Below are positions 33,613 through 42,456 of a DNA stretch of 64,000 nucleotides, one piece after another. Numbering within the stretch: the stretch's first letter is position 1; each line of letters begins with the position of its first letter. The notes under the pieces were generated by a model. That model had not been told where the DNA came from, searched no databases, and saw only the letters and a program-made list of their open reading frames with translations. The position numbers and the translations under genes were made by a program. Origin of the DNA: Mediterranea sp. An20 (GTDB lineage Bacteria; Bacteroidota; Bacteroidia; Bacteroidales; Bacteroidaceae); the NCBI RefSeq assembly GCF_002160055.1, contig NZ_NFJV01000020.1:1-64000 (forward strand), written 5' to 3'.

Positions 33613-35484
33613 ATGGCAGAAAACAAAGAAAAACTCTTCTCCGACTTTCCATCCGTCAGCACTCAGGAATGGATGGACAAAGTCACGGCCGACCTGAAAG
33701 GTGCCGATTTTGAGAAGAAACTCGTTTGGCGCACAAACGAAGGATTCAATGTGAAACCTTTCTATCGCCGTGAAGACCTCGAAGGGCTCCGCATCACCGA
33801 TGCTCTGCCTGGTGAGTTCCCTTATCTGCGCGGCACGAAGAAAAACGACAATTCCTGGCTTATCCGTCAGGACATCCGTGTGGAAGACCCTGCGGAGGCC
33901 AATGCCAAAGCACTCGACATCCTGAATCGGGGCGTGGACTCCTTGGGCTTCAGCATCAAGGCCAAGCAATTGGATGAGGCTTATCTGGAAACTCTACTCA
34001 AGGACATTTGCGCCGAGTGCGTGGAACTGAACTTCTCCACTTGCCAGGGACATGTGGTCGAACTGGCTCATCTGTTAGTGGCTTATTTCAAGAAGCACGG
34101 ATATGACCTCTCCAAGCTCCGTGGCTCCATAGCCTACGACCCGCTGGGCAAGATGCTCTCCAAAGGCAAGGAGCGTACTCTCATGGCCGAAACGGGCAAG
34201 GCGTTGCTGGATGCCACTGCCGAACTTTGCGGCTATCAGGTGCTTGGCGTGGACGCGTCTTTGCTTTGCAATGCCGGTGCCTATATCTATCAGGAACTGG
34301 GCTATGCGTTGGCGTGGGGTAATGAGTATATGAATGCCCTGACCGAAGTCGGTGTGCCTGCCGCTACGGTGGCCAGAAACATCCGGTTCAATTTCGGCAT
34401 CTCTTCCAATTACTTCATGGAAATCGCCAAGTTCCGCGCTGCCCGCATGCTTTGGGCAGACATTGTAGAGCAGTATCTGGGCGAGGGCGAATGCAAATGT
34501 GCCGCCAAGATGCACGTACATGCCGAGACTTCCAAGTTCAATTTGACGCTCTTCGATTCGTATGTCAACCTGCTCCGCACACAGACAGAGGCCATGAGTG
34601 CGGCTTTGGCAGGTGTAGACTCCATGACGGTTCTGCCTTTCGATGCCGCCTATGAGACTCCCACCGAATTTTCCGAACGTCTGGCGCGCAACCAGCAGTT
34701 GTTGCTCCGCGAAGAGTCGCACTTCGATAAGGTGGTCGACCCGGCCGGCGGTTCTTATTACATTGAAAACCTGACAGCTTCTATCGCCGCCCAAGCCTGG
34801 AAACTCTTCCTGGCGATGGAAGAAGAAGGCGGATTCTATGCTGCTGTCAAGGCGGGTAAGGTGCAGGAAGCTGTCAATGCCAGCAATAAAGCCCGCCATG
34901 AGGCTGTTGCCCGCCGAAAGGAGATTCTCTTGGGTACCAACCAATATCCCAACTTCACCGAACTGGCCGGCGAGAAGCGTCCGATGGAAGCCACATGCTG
35001 CTGTGGAGGAGGCCATGAACATACGTGTGAGAAAGACTGTGCTTCGCTCGACTTCTCGCGTGCAGCCAGCCAGTTTGAGGCATTGCGTCTGGAAACGGAG
35101 CAGAGCGGCAAGCGCCCGAAGGCCTTCATGCTTACCATCGGCAATCTGGCCATGCGGCAGGCACGTGCCCAGTTCTCGTGCAATTTCCTGGCCTGTGCCG
35201 GTTATGAAGTTATCGACAACTTAGGCTTTGCTTCCGTTCAGGAAGGCATCGATGCTGCTATGGCTGCCAAGGCCGACATCGTGGTGCTCTGCTCCAGCGA
35301 CGATGAATATGCCGAATATGCCATTCCTGCCTTCCAGGCTTTGGCCGGGCGTGCCATGTTCATAGTGGCAGGGGCTCCCGCCTGCATGGACGAGCTGAAG
35401 GCTGCCGGCATCGAGAACTTCATCCATGTCCGTGTCAATGTGTTGGAAACACTGAGAGAATACAATAAGCAGTTATTAAAGTAG
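33613..35484 (+). CDS. mutA: Methylmalonyl-CoA mutase small (beta) subunit
   Basis: The 623-residue protein aligns by eye with MutB over the TIM-barrel part (VDPAGGSYYIENLTASIAAQAW) and ends in a B12-domain-like fold (VVLCSSDDEYAEYAIPAF) that lacks the DxHxxG cobalamin motif, as expected for the non-catalytic subunit. With MutB it interconverts succinyl-CoA and methylmalonyl-CoA in the propionate pathway. An odd cysteine/histidine-rich stretch (ATCCCGGGHEHTCEKDC, about residues 458-474) joins the two domains. The stop codon is the last base before a mobile insertion that separates it from mutB. Confidence 0.93.
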   Translation: MAENKEKLFSDFPSVSTQEWMDKVTADLKGADFEKKLVWRTNEGFNVKPFYRREDLEGLRITDALPGEFPYLRGTKKNDNSWLIRQDIRVEDPAEANAKALDILNRGVDSLGFSIKAKQLDEAYLETLLKDICAECVELNFSTCQGHVVELAHLLVAYFKKHGYDLSKLRGSIAYDPLGKMLSKGKERTLMAETGKALLDATAELCGYQVLGVDASLLCNAGAYIYQELGYALAWGNEYMNALTEVGVPAATVARNIRFNFGISSNYFMEIAKFRAARMLWADIVEQYLGEGECKCAAKMHVHAETSKFNLTLFDSYVNLLRTQTEAMSAALAGVDSMTVLPFDAAYETPTEFSERLARNQQLLLREESHFDKVVDPAGGSYYIENLTASIAAQAWKLFLAMEEEGGFYAAVKAGKVQEAVNASNKARHEAVARRKEILLGTNQYPNFTELAGEKRPMEATCCCGGGHEHTCEKDCASLDFSRAASQFEALRLETEQSGKRPKAFMLTIGNLAMRQARAQFSCNFLACAGYEVIDNLGFASVQEGIDAAMAAKADIVVLCSSDDEYAEYAIPAFQALAGRAMFIVAGAPACMDELKAAGIENFIHVRVNVLETLREYNKQLLK

Positions 35485-35986
35485 AACACAGAGACACAAA
35501 GTCACAGAGTATTTATGGATATACTGCAACGGGATTATTACAATGCTTTGAGCAATAAAATTATCGGAGCAGCTATTGATATCCATCGGGAATTAGGACC
35601 GGGACTATTAGAGACAGTGTATGAGGCTTGTTTGATAGCTGAGTTACATGACCGCGGATTGCAGGTTGATAGTCAGGTTGAACTTCCTGTTTATTATAAG
35701 GGGCATAAGTTGCATAAGGATTTCCGGATAGATTTATTGGTGGAGGATAAGATTATTGTAGAGTTGAAAGCTGTGGAAGAATTGAAAGATGTTCATGAAG
35801 TGCAGTTGGTCACCTACTTAAAGTTAGCCAATAAGAAATTGGGATTGCTTATCAATTTCAATGTTCCTGTGTTGATGCAAGGAGTTAAAAGAAGAATTAA
35901 CGGTTATTTTTGAACGAGAATAATTTTGACTCTGTGTCTTTGTAGCATAAAACATTAATCTTTGTGTCTTTGTGCCTCTGTGTTTA
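35485..35986 (+). mobile_element. 502-bp GxxExxY element inserted between mutA and mutB
   Basis: The element runs from AACACAGAGACACAAAG directly after the mutA stop to TTTGTGCCTCTGTGTTTA 15 bp before mutB. The termini are inverted repeats of the same type as the four 155-169 bp intergenic repeats in this window. A second half-site, CTCTGTGTCTTTGTAG (35930-35945), follows the gene, so the right end is doubled. The only gene inside is the GxxExxY nuclease-like gene. Mobility is inferred from shared termini and from interruption of an otherwise tight gene pair. Confidence 0.65.
35515..35913 (+). CDS. GxxExxY family protein (PD-(D/E)XK nuclease-like)
   Basis: The 132-residue protein carries the family-defining GLLETVY (Gly30, Glu33, Tyr36) after GAAIDIHRELGPG. 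The PD-(D/E)XK-like core is Asp73 in FRIDLLV and Glu83/Lys85 in VELKAVEEL, followed by HEVQLVTYLKLANKKLGLLINF. The family (PF13366) is widespread and of unknown role; the fold suggests a nuclease. Lower G+C than mutA and mutB and flanking inverted repeats indicate that it arrived as a unit. The start ATG 35515 lies 30 bp inside the left terminus. Confidence 0.88.
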   Translation: MDILQRDYYNALSNKIIGAAIDIHRELGPGLLETVYEACLIAELHDRGLQVDSQVELPVYYKGHKLHKDFRIDLLVEDKIIVELKAVEELKDVHEVQLVTYLKLANKKLGLLINFNVPVLMQGVKRRINGYF

Positions 35987-36001
35987 AATGGAAAAAGAAT
36001 T

Positions 36002-38149
36002 ATGAGAAAAGATTTCAAGAACATCGATATATATGCCGACTTCAAGCCCGCCAACGGGGCAGAGTGGCAAAAAAACAACGGCATCCATGCAGATTGGAAG
36101 ACGCCGGAACACATCGAAGTGAAGCCTGTTTATACCAAGGAAGACTTGGAAGGCATGGAACATCTGGATTATGCTGCCGGCATTCCGCCTTATTTACGCG
36201 GACCGTATTCCATGATGTATACCTTCCGTCCGTGGACCATCCGCCAGTATGCCGGATTCTCCACTGCCGAAGAGTCTAATGCATTCTATCGCCGCAATCT
36301 CGCCAGTGGCCAGAAGGGTTTGTCTGTTGCTTTCGACCTGCCTACACACCGTGGCTATGACCCCGACAATGAGCGTGTGGTGGGCGATGTAGGTAAGGCT
36401 GGCGTGTCTATCTGCTCGTTGGAGAACATGAAGGTGCTTTTCGAGGGTATTCCTTTGAATAAAATGTCCGTTTCCATGACGATGAACGGTGCCGTGCTGC
36501 CCGTCATGGCTTTCTACATTAATGCCGGTCTGGAGCAGGGCGCCAAGCTGGAGGAGATGGCCGGTACCATCCAGAACGACATCCTGAAGGAGTTCATGGT
36601 GCGCAACACTTACATCTATCCACCCGCATTCTCCATGAAGATTATTTCCGACATCTTCGAGTACACCTCGCAGAAGATGCCTAAGTTCAACTCCATCTCC
36701 ATTTCCGGCTATCACATGCAGGAAGCCGGTGCCACGGCCGACATCGAACTGGCTTATACCCTGGCTGACGGTCTGGAATATCTGCGTGCCGGTGTCAATG
36801 CCGGGTTGGACATCGATGCCTTTGCCCCGCGCTTGTCTTTCTTCTGGGCCATCGGAACCAACCACTTCATGGAAATCGCCAAGATGCGTGCTGCCCGTAT
36901 GCTGTGGGCCAAGATTGTGAAGCAGTTCAACCCGAAGAATCCCAAGTCGCTGGCACTGCGCACTCACTCACAGACATCCGGCTGGTCGCTCACCGAGCAA
37001 GACCCCTTCAACAACGTGGGACGTACCTGTATCGAGGCCATGGCGGCTGCCTTGGGTCACACGCAATCGCTGCATACCAATGCCTTGGACGAGGCCATCG
37101 CTCTGCCTACCGACTTCTCCGCCCGCATTGCCCGCAATACGCAGATTTATATCCAGGAAGAGACTTACATCTGCAAGAACGTCGACCCGTGGGCAGGTTC
37201 TTACTATGTGGAGTCTTTGACCAATGAGATTGCCCACAAGGCATGGGAGCATATTCAGGAAATCGAGAAACTGGGCGGTATGGCCAAGGCCATTGAAACC
37301 GGCTTGCCCAAGATGCGCATCGAAGAGGCGGCTGCCCGCACGCAAGCCCGCATCGACAGCGGCACGCAGACCATCGTGGGCGTGAACCGGTATCGCTTGG
37401 ACAAGGAGGCTCCCATCGACATCCTGGAGATTGACAATACGGCCGTGCGCCAGGAGCAGGAAGAGAACCTGAAGAAGCTGAAAGCCAACCGCAACCAGGC
37501 TGAGGTGGACAAGGCGTTGGATGCTATCACCGAATGTGTCAAGACCGGCAAGGGCAACCTGCTGGAGCTTGCCGTCGAGGCTGCCCGGGTACGTGCCACG
37601 CTGGGCGAAATCTCATACGCATGCGAGAAAGTTGTAGGACGTTATAAAGCAATCATCAGAACCATATCAGGCGTGTATTCATCAGAAAGTAAAAACGATG
37701 CAGACTTCGCCAAGGCATGTGAACTGTGCGAGAAGTTTGCCAAGAAGGAAGGTCGCCAGCCGCGTATCATGATAGCCAAGATGGGCCAGGACGGGCACGA
37801 CCGTGGTGCAAAAGTAGTGGCTACGGGTTATGCCGACTGCGGTTTCGACGTAGACATGGGTCCGTTGTTCCAGACTCCGGCCGAGGCTGCGCGCGAAGCG
37901 GTGGAAAACGATGTTCATGCCGTGGGCGTATCGTCGTTGGCTGCCGGTCATAAGACGCTCATCCCTCAGCTGATTGCCGAACTGAAGAAGTTGGGCCGTG
38001 AGGACATCGTGGTGTTTGCCGGTGGTGTCATTCCTCCGCAGGATTATGATTTCCTCTATCAGGCAGGTGTGGCTGCCATCTTCGGGCCGGGTACTCCGGT
38101 GGCCAAGGCTGCTTGTCAGATATTGGATATTCTGATGGACGAGGAATAA
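36002..38149 (+). CDS. mutB: Methylmalonyl-CoA mutase large (alpha) subunit
   Basis: From ATG 36002 the protein has 715 residues, the standard MutB length. The substrate-binding barrel is complete ([35 protein letters not shown]). The C-terminal cobalamin domain has MGQDGHDRG with the cobalt ligand His599, then [12 protein letters not shown] and [13 protein letters not shown]. It is the catalytic subunit that works with MutA. The 16-base leader after the mobile element includes AAAAAGAATT as the only upstream translation signal, so transcription probably reads through the insertion from mutA. Confidence 0.95.
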   Translation: MRKDFKNIDIYADFKPANGAEWQKNNGIHADWKTPEHIEVKPVYTKEDLEGMEHLDYAAGIPPYLRGPYSMMYTFRPWTIRQYAGFSTAEESNAFYRRNLASGQKGLSVAFDLPTHRGYDPDNERVVGDVGKAGVSICSLENMKVLFEGIPLNKMSVSMTMNGAVLPVMAFYINAGLEQGAKLEEMAGTIQNDILKEFMVRNTYIYPPAFSMKIISDIFEYTSQKMPKFNSISISGYHMQEAGATADIELAYTLADGLEYLRAGVNAGLDIDAFAPRLSFFWAIGTNHFMEIAKMRAARMLWAKIVKQFNPKNPKSLALRTHSQTSGWSLTEQDPFNNVGRTCIEAMAAALGHTQSLHTNALDEAIALPTDFSARIARNTQIYIQEETYICKNVDPWAGSYYVESLTNEIAHKAWEHIQEIEKLGGMAKAIETGLPKMRIEEAAARTQARIDSGTQTIVGVNRYRLDKEAPIDILEIDNTAVRQEQEENLKKLKANRNQAEVDKALDAITECVKTGKGNLLELAVEAARVRATLGEISYACEKVVGRYKAIIRTISGVYSSESKNDADFAKACELCEKFAKKEGRQPRIMIAKMGQDGHDRGAKVVATGYADCGFDVDMGPLFQTPAEAAREAVENDVHAVGVSSLAAGHKTLIPQLIAELKKLGREDIVVFAGGVIPPQDYDFLYQAGVAAIFGPGTPVAKAACQILDILMDEE

Positions 38150-38212
38150 TCGTTCTGTCGGTAGCCGGAAAAGTAGAGGGTATTCCCGAAAGGGGGTACC
38201 CTTTTTGCGTAT

Positions 38213-38275
38213 GCTAACCTTGAGGTTTACGCTGCTAACCTTGAGGTTTACGTCGCTAATATGGACGTTTATGCT
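38213..38275. repeat. Three tandem 21-bp repeats, second site
   Basis: Units at 38213-38233, 38234-38254 and 38255-38275 share GCTAACCTTGAGGTTTACG; the third is diverged. This is the reverse complement of the family at 2918-2980. It directly precedes a short CACAGAGACAC repeat. Confidence 0.65.
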
Positions 38276-38282
38276 GGAATGG

Positions 38283-38371
38283 AACACAGAGACACGGAGT
38301 TTATTTCTGAAGAGGGGGAGAGTGCACGGAGCGAAAGTTTTGACTTCGTGTCTCTGCGCTCCATTTCTTCT
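38283..38371. repeat. Short CACAGAGACAC-type repeat
   Basis: AACACAGAGACACGGAG at the left and CGTGTCTCTGCGCTCC at the right enclose about 55 bp unrelated to the core of the long copies. It appears to be an internally deleted member of the family. From here to 38510 no gene is visible. Confidence 0.65.
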
Positions 38372-38513
38372 TTCCCGGAAACTGCCTTCACGCTTACACC
38401 ACCCGCTGAAATTTTGTGAATCAGATGGTTATGGTGAAAGATACATCCTTCACACATCTTTCACACTTTGATTTTACTTAAATAGTGTTATATAAGCCTT
38501 CCTTATGGAACAA

Positions 38514-38545
38514 TTTGTATATTTCCCAGAAAGGTTATATCTTTG
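38514..38545 (+). promoter_or_regulatory. Strong consensus promoter
   Basis: TTTG (38514-38517), 20 bp, then TATCTTTG (38538-38545) is a complete match to the Bacteroides consensus. No protein gene follows; a terminator lies 45 bp downstream. Confidence 0.7.
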
Positions 38546-38551
38546 CAGAGT

Positions 38552-38612
38552 GTTTTTCATAGTATTAGATTTTAAGGTTAACAAAGGTTGGGCTCAGCGG
38601 AGCCCTTTTTTT
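38552..38612 (+). ncRNA. Candidate small RNA of about 60 nt
   Basis: A full consensus promoter predicts transcription from about 38552. The intrinsic terminator GGGCTC-AGCG-GAGCCC with seven T ends at 38612. No start codon with a useful frame lies between. A promoter followed so closely by a terminator suggests a small RNA or an attenuated leader. I do not recognise an RNA family. Confidence 0.5.
38590..38612 (+). terminator. Intrinsic terminator
   Basis: A six-base GC stem GGGCTC/GAGCCC with an AGCG loop is followed by seven T. It ends the candidate small RNA. The following 38613-38903 shows only a CCAAGCTCT direct repeat near 38690-38716 and no gene. Confidence 0.85.
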
Positions 38613-38903
38613 ATGTCTGTATGCATGCGATTCCCGTTTGCCTCCATGCCAGAAAGCAGTATATACATATATTTATAAACTACATTTCCAAGCTCTTTGA
38701 CGCCGATTGCCAAGCTCTAAGCATCGCGGTGCCGGACTATGGGGAGCATGGTGCTTGTCACTTAGAAACAACCGTCTGTCTGCCAGAGAGATAGGGATTT
38801 TGTAATAACCGGTTTTCTAACTCCCGGCGGGCAGTGGTATGCATGGCTCTGAACAACAGGGAGAGAAATGCGTGGGGATGTCTCGGGAAAAGCATAAAAG
38901 TTA

Positions 38904-38911
38904 TATCTTTG
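38904..38911 (+). promoter_or_regulatory. Probable -7 element of the AraC-type gene
   Basis: TATCTTTG lies 35 bp before ATG 38947. No good -33 TTTG is visible, which would suit an activated or autoregulated promoter. Confidence 0.4.
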
Positions 38912-38946
38912 CAGGGTGAAACGAACTTGCATAAGCAGATGGAACG

Positions 38947-39846
38947 ATGGACGGTGTGTGTAACCATAAGATTCTCTTCTCCGAAGCGCTCAGGGATTTG
39001 GTAGAATTCCTGAGGCAGCGACGTTTGGCCGATGTGTTCCGTTTTGTATCTTTTGTACCGGGAGAATCGTACGGTCCGCACAGTCATCTGCGCATTGAAC
39101 TGAATTACGTGAAGAAAGGTTCGTGCCGGATTCTGTTGGAAGACGAAAGCGTGTCGTTTCAGGAAGGCGACCTGATGCTGCTTCCCTCCCATGTTTCCCA
39201 TAAGTTTGAGGCGGGCGAGAAGGGATGCACCCTGATGCAGCTTGAATTTCTGCCGGATATATTTTGGCAGTTGAATTCTCTTCAGCCCTTGTCGGTAGAA
39301 GAGCAGGGCACTTCCTTTGCTGCTCCCTTATGGAACCTCTCCGAACAGAAGCGTCTGCTGAAGATGGTGGATGACATACGGATTGTGCAGGAAGTTCGCT
39401 CTGTCATCAATGAGCTACAGCAGCAGGAGGAAGGGTATGAATATCTGGTGGTCTTGTCGTATGCCGAGCTTATGGTGCTGATTTACCGTTACATGGTTCG
39501 CCATGCATTCCCGTCCGGCATGAACAGGGTCTTGCAAAAGGCTGTCGGGTATTTGAGGCTGCACTATGCTTCGGATGTGACGATGGCCGACGTGGCTGCA
39601 CATACCGGGGTGAGCGGGCGCTATCTGAGGAAGATTTTCTCTCAGGAATTCCATCTGTCGCCTTTGGGCTATCTGCAACGTATCCGGATAGACAAGGCTG
39701 TGGAATTATTGAAGAATACGGATTTGTCAGTGAAAGAGGTGGCTTATCTCTGCGGCTACCATTCGTCTCAGTATTTCTCGCGTGTCTTCAGGCAGTATGC
39801 GGGAGTCCTCCCGCAGGAAATCGGACGGGGAAAGGAACGGAAGTAG
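38947..39846 (+). CDS. AraC-family transcriptional regulator
   Basis: The 299-residue protein has an N-terminal cupin-like sensor (residues about 30-100: PGESYGPHSHLRIELNYVKKG, FQEGDLMLLPSHVSHKF) and a C-terminal double helix-turn-helix (about 195-295: VTMADVAAHTGVSGRYLRKIF, then VKEVAYLCGYHSSQYFSRVFR). Such proteins sense a sugar or similar ligand and activate nearby genes. The fucosidase and GH2 genes follow on the same strand and are the obvious targets. Confidence 0.9.
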   Translation: MDGVCNHKILFSEALRDLVEFLRQRRLADVFRFVSFVPGESYGPHSHLRIELNYVKKGSCRILLEDESVSFQEGDLMLLPSHVSHKFEAGEKGCTLMQLEFLPDIFWQLNSLQPLSVEEQGTSFAAPLWNLSEQKRLLKMVDDIRIVQEVRSVINELQQQEEGYEYLVVLSYAELMVLIYRYMVRHAFPSGMNRVLQKAVGYLRLHYASDVTMADVAAHTGVSGRYLRKIFSQEFHLSPLGYLQRIRIDKAVELLKNTDLSVKEVAYLCGYHSSQYFSRVFRQYAGVLPQEIGRGKERK

Positions 39847-39911
39847 TTCCATTTTGTGTGGTTTTTCTTCTTGTCTGTTCCGTTTTCTTTCTAAAAATAG
39901 ACATGGGAGAG

Positions 39912-39943
39912 TTTGTGAATATAGTTTGTGTTGCTTAATTTTG
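39912..39943 (+). promoter_or_regulatory. Probable promoter of the fucosidase gene
   Basis: TTTG (39912-39915), 20 bp, then TAATTTTG (39936-39943) is a full consensus match. The leader to ATG 40161 is about 210 nt and contains a decayed reading frame. Confidence 0.6.
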
Positions 39944-39968
39944 CACGTGACTTTTCTATAACCTGTTT

Positions 39969-40160
39969 ATGTATATCGTGAAAATGAAATATATCTTGTT
40001 GCATATCGCTGCCTGTCTGTTGCGTTGTCTGTCTGTGCCCGTTCATGTTGCAGGGCTCAGTCCGCTGCGGGCAGCCTGTGTCGGCAACAGCATAACATCC
40101 CGTGCCGACATGTCCTATCGTGAGCCAAACGACAATAATTATTTTTTAGACAGAATAGAT
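39969..40160 (+). pseudogene. Possible N-terminal remnant of an SGNH esterase
   Basis: An in-frame stretch before the fucosidase start reads MKYILLHIAACLLRCLSV and then AACVGNSITSRADMSYREP. A hydrophobic signal followed by VACVGNSIT is the usual beginning of secreted SGNH/sialate O-acetylesterase-like enzymes. The frame runs into the fucosidase signal peptide without a stop. This looks like a deletion scar rather than a functional extension. Confidence 0.35.
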
Positions 40161-42410
40161 ATGAAAAGTAAAACTTTGTTTTTCAGCACGCTTTTGCTGG
40201 GTGCTTGGGCAATGCCTTTTATGGCTCAGGCGCAGGAGAAAGCGGGTGCAGGGGAAGATATTCCCTTTGCCAACACCATTTGTATTGAGGGCGACAGTCC
40301 GGAAGTTATCATTGAAAAGGCGGCTCATGTGGTGCCGACAGACAATCAGTTGTCTGCTCTCCGCAATGAGTTTATCGCTTTCATTCATTTCGGTCCCAAT
40401 ACCTTCAGTCGCCGTGAGTGGGGCACGGGCAAGGAAGACCCCTCTCTTTTTGCCCTGAAAGATTTGGATACCGACCAGTGGTGCCGTGCGATGAAGTCAG
40501 CCGGTATCAAGATGGTCATCTTTACTGCCAAGCATCACGACGGTTTTGTGCTGTGGCAGAGCCGTTATACGAAACACGGCATCATGTCTTCTCCTTTCCG
40601 CGACGGGAAGGGAGACATTCTGAAGGACCTTTCGGAATCTTGCCGGAAGTATGGGTTGAAGCTGGGTGTCTACCTTTCTCCCGCCGACCTGTACCAGATA
40701 GAGAATCCCGAAGGGCTCTACGGCAATCTGAGCAAGTACAGCGAGCGCACCATTCCCCGTGAAGTTCCTGGCCGTCCGTTTGCTGACAAGCGTAAGTTCA
40801 AGTTCGTGGTGGACGATTACAACGAGTATTTCCTGAACCAGCTTTATGAACTGCTGACCGAATACGGCCCCATCCACGAGGTGTGGTTCGACGGTGCTCA
40901 TCCCAAGCGCAAGGGTGGCCAGACCTATAACTACCCGGCGTGGAAGAAACTGATTCACGAGCTGGCTCCTGAAGCGGTCATCTTCGGCCGTGAGGACGTG
41001 CGCTGGTGCGGCAACGAGGCCGGCGGAACCCGCGACACAGAATGGAACGTGATTCCTTACAGCGAAAATCCTGACACGACCAGCCACTTCCCGGACATGA
41101 CGGATACCGACCTGGGCAGCCGTGAGCAGCTTTATAAAGGTAAATACCTTCACTACCAGCAGGCCGAGGTGAACACCTCCATCCGCGAAGGCTGGTTCTA
41201 CCGTGACGACACGGACCAGAGGACCCGCAGTGCGGACGATGTGTTCGACATCTACGAGCGTGCCGTGGGTGGTAACGCCACATTCCTGCTGAACATCCCG
41301 CCTAACCGCGAGGGACGTTTCTCGGAGACGGACGTGAAAGTGCTGGAGGAAGTCGGCAAAAGAATCCGTGAGACCTACGGAACAGACCTTCTTGAAGGGG
41401 CATCGGGTCCGGAAGAGGTCTTGGACGACAACGATGATACGTACATCATGCTGGACGGTACGAAGACATTCACCGTGACCATGCCCCAGCCTGTCAAAAT
41501 TAACCGCCTGATGCTGCAAGAAGCTGTGGCCCGGAGAAGCGAGCGGGTGGAGAAGTTTGCGGTGGATGCCCGTGTGGACGGTGCATGGAAGGAAATAGCC
41601 ACTTCGACAAATATCGGCTACAAGCGTCTGCTTCGCTTCCCCGAAGTGGTTACTGACGGTCTCCGTTTCCGTCTGCTGGCCTCCCGTATGTCTCCGTCCA
41701 TCAGCCATATCTCTGCCTATTACTATGCAGCCAAGGCTCCCCAGCTGGAGGTGGTGCAGGATGCTCAGGGCGTAGTGACTATCCGTCCCAAGCTGCAGGA
41801 TTTCGGCTGGAAGTCGCATAATCAGAACGCTTCCGAGAATCTGAATGCAGGTTACAAGATCTATTACACGACAGACGGTACCACGCCAGACGAGCACTCT
41901 GAGGTTTACAGCGCTCCGGTGTCTGTGGGCAACTGCACGCTGAAGGCCGTGGCTGTGCTGGACGGCGAAGCCGGAGCGGTATGTACGGAAAAGTTGGGTT
42001 ATGCCAAGTCTTCCTGGAAGCCAGTTTCGGCAAGCAGTGAAACGGAGAACCATCCCCTGTCGGCTGCTTTCGATGCCAACCCGAACACGTACTGGTCTTC
42101 GGCAGAAACAGCCCTTCCCCACAGTCTGACCATCGACTTGGGAGAGGAAAAGTCTCTTTCCGGATTTGCTTACACCCCACAGACCCACCAGCGTAAGGGT
42201 ATGATGGCCAAAGGCACGGTGAGTGTGAGCAGCGATGGCAGTCAATGGAGCAAGGCAGTCGACTTTGAATTCGGTAACCTGGTAAACGATCCTACCAAGC
42301 GCTTCTGCGACTTCACGAAGGCACAGAAGGCACGTTACGTGCGCATTGAAGTCACCGGCATCGAAGGAGGAGGAAACAGTGTGTCTGTGGCGGAGATTGA
42401 CTTGTTCTGA
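40161..42410 (+). CDS. GH29 alpha-L-fucosidase with carbohydrate-binding C terminus
   Basis: From ATG 40161 the protein has 749 residues and a Sec signal (TLFFSTLLLGAWAMPFMAQAQ). The GH29 barrel is clear: FIHFGPNTFSRREWGTG, IKMVIFTAKHHDGFVLW, YGLKLGVYLSP and the nucleophile aspartate in HEVWFDGAHP. The later half has a beta-sandwich region, a chitobiase-like GYKIYYTTDGTTPDEHSEVY segment and a discoidin (F5/8) domain at the end (ENHPLSAAFDANPNTYWSS). It should release fucose from host or dietary glycans in the periplasm or at the surface. The GH2 gene follows after 46 bp. Confidence 0.9.
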   Translation: MKSKTLFFSTLLLGAWAMPFMAQAQEKAGAGEDIPFANTICIEGDSPEVIIEKAAHVVPTDNQLSALRNEFIAFIHFGPNTFSRREWGTGKEDPSLFALKDLDTDQWCRAMKSAGIKMVIFTAKHHDGFVLWQSRYTKHGIMSSPFRDGKGDILKDLSESCRKYGLKLGVYLSPADLYQIENPEGLYGNLSKYSERTIPREVPGRPFADKRKFKFVVDDYNEYFLNQLYELLTEYGPIHEVWFDGAHPKRKGGQTYNYPAWKKLIHELAPEAVIFGREDVRWCGNEAGGTRDTEWNVIPYSENPDTTSHFPDMTDTDLGSREQLYKGKYLHYQQAEVNTSIREGWFYRDDTDQRTRSADDVFDIYERAVGGNATFLLNIPPNREGRFSETDVKVLEEVGKRIRETYGTDLLEGASGPEEVLDDNDDTYIMLDGTKTFTVTMPQPVKINRLMLQEAVARRSERVEKFAVDARVDGAWKEIATSTNIGYKRLLRFPEVVTDGLRFRLLASRMSPSISHISAYYYAAKAPQLEVVQDAQGVVTIRPKLQDFGWKSHNQNASENLNAGYKIYYTTDGTTPDEHSEVYSAPVSVGNCTLKAVAVLDGEAGAVCTEKLGYAKSSWKPVSASSETENHPLSAAFDANPNTYWSSAETALPHSLTIDLGEEKSLSGFAYTPQTHQRKGMMAKGTVSVSSDGSQWSKAVDFEFGNLVNDPTKRFCDFTKAQKARYVRIEVTGIEGGGNSVSVAEIDLF

Positions 42411-42456
42411 TACGGACTGAAACTTGTGAACTAACCACTAACAAACTTATCTGCTA

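Noticed and set aside
40497-42245. A 582-codon frame antisense to the fucosidase
   Set aside because: The GH29 motifs run on the plus strand throughout. The antisense frame has no signal or domain.
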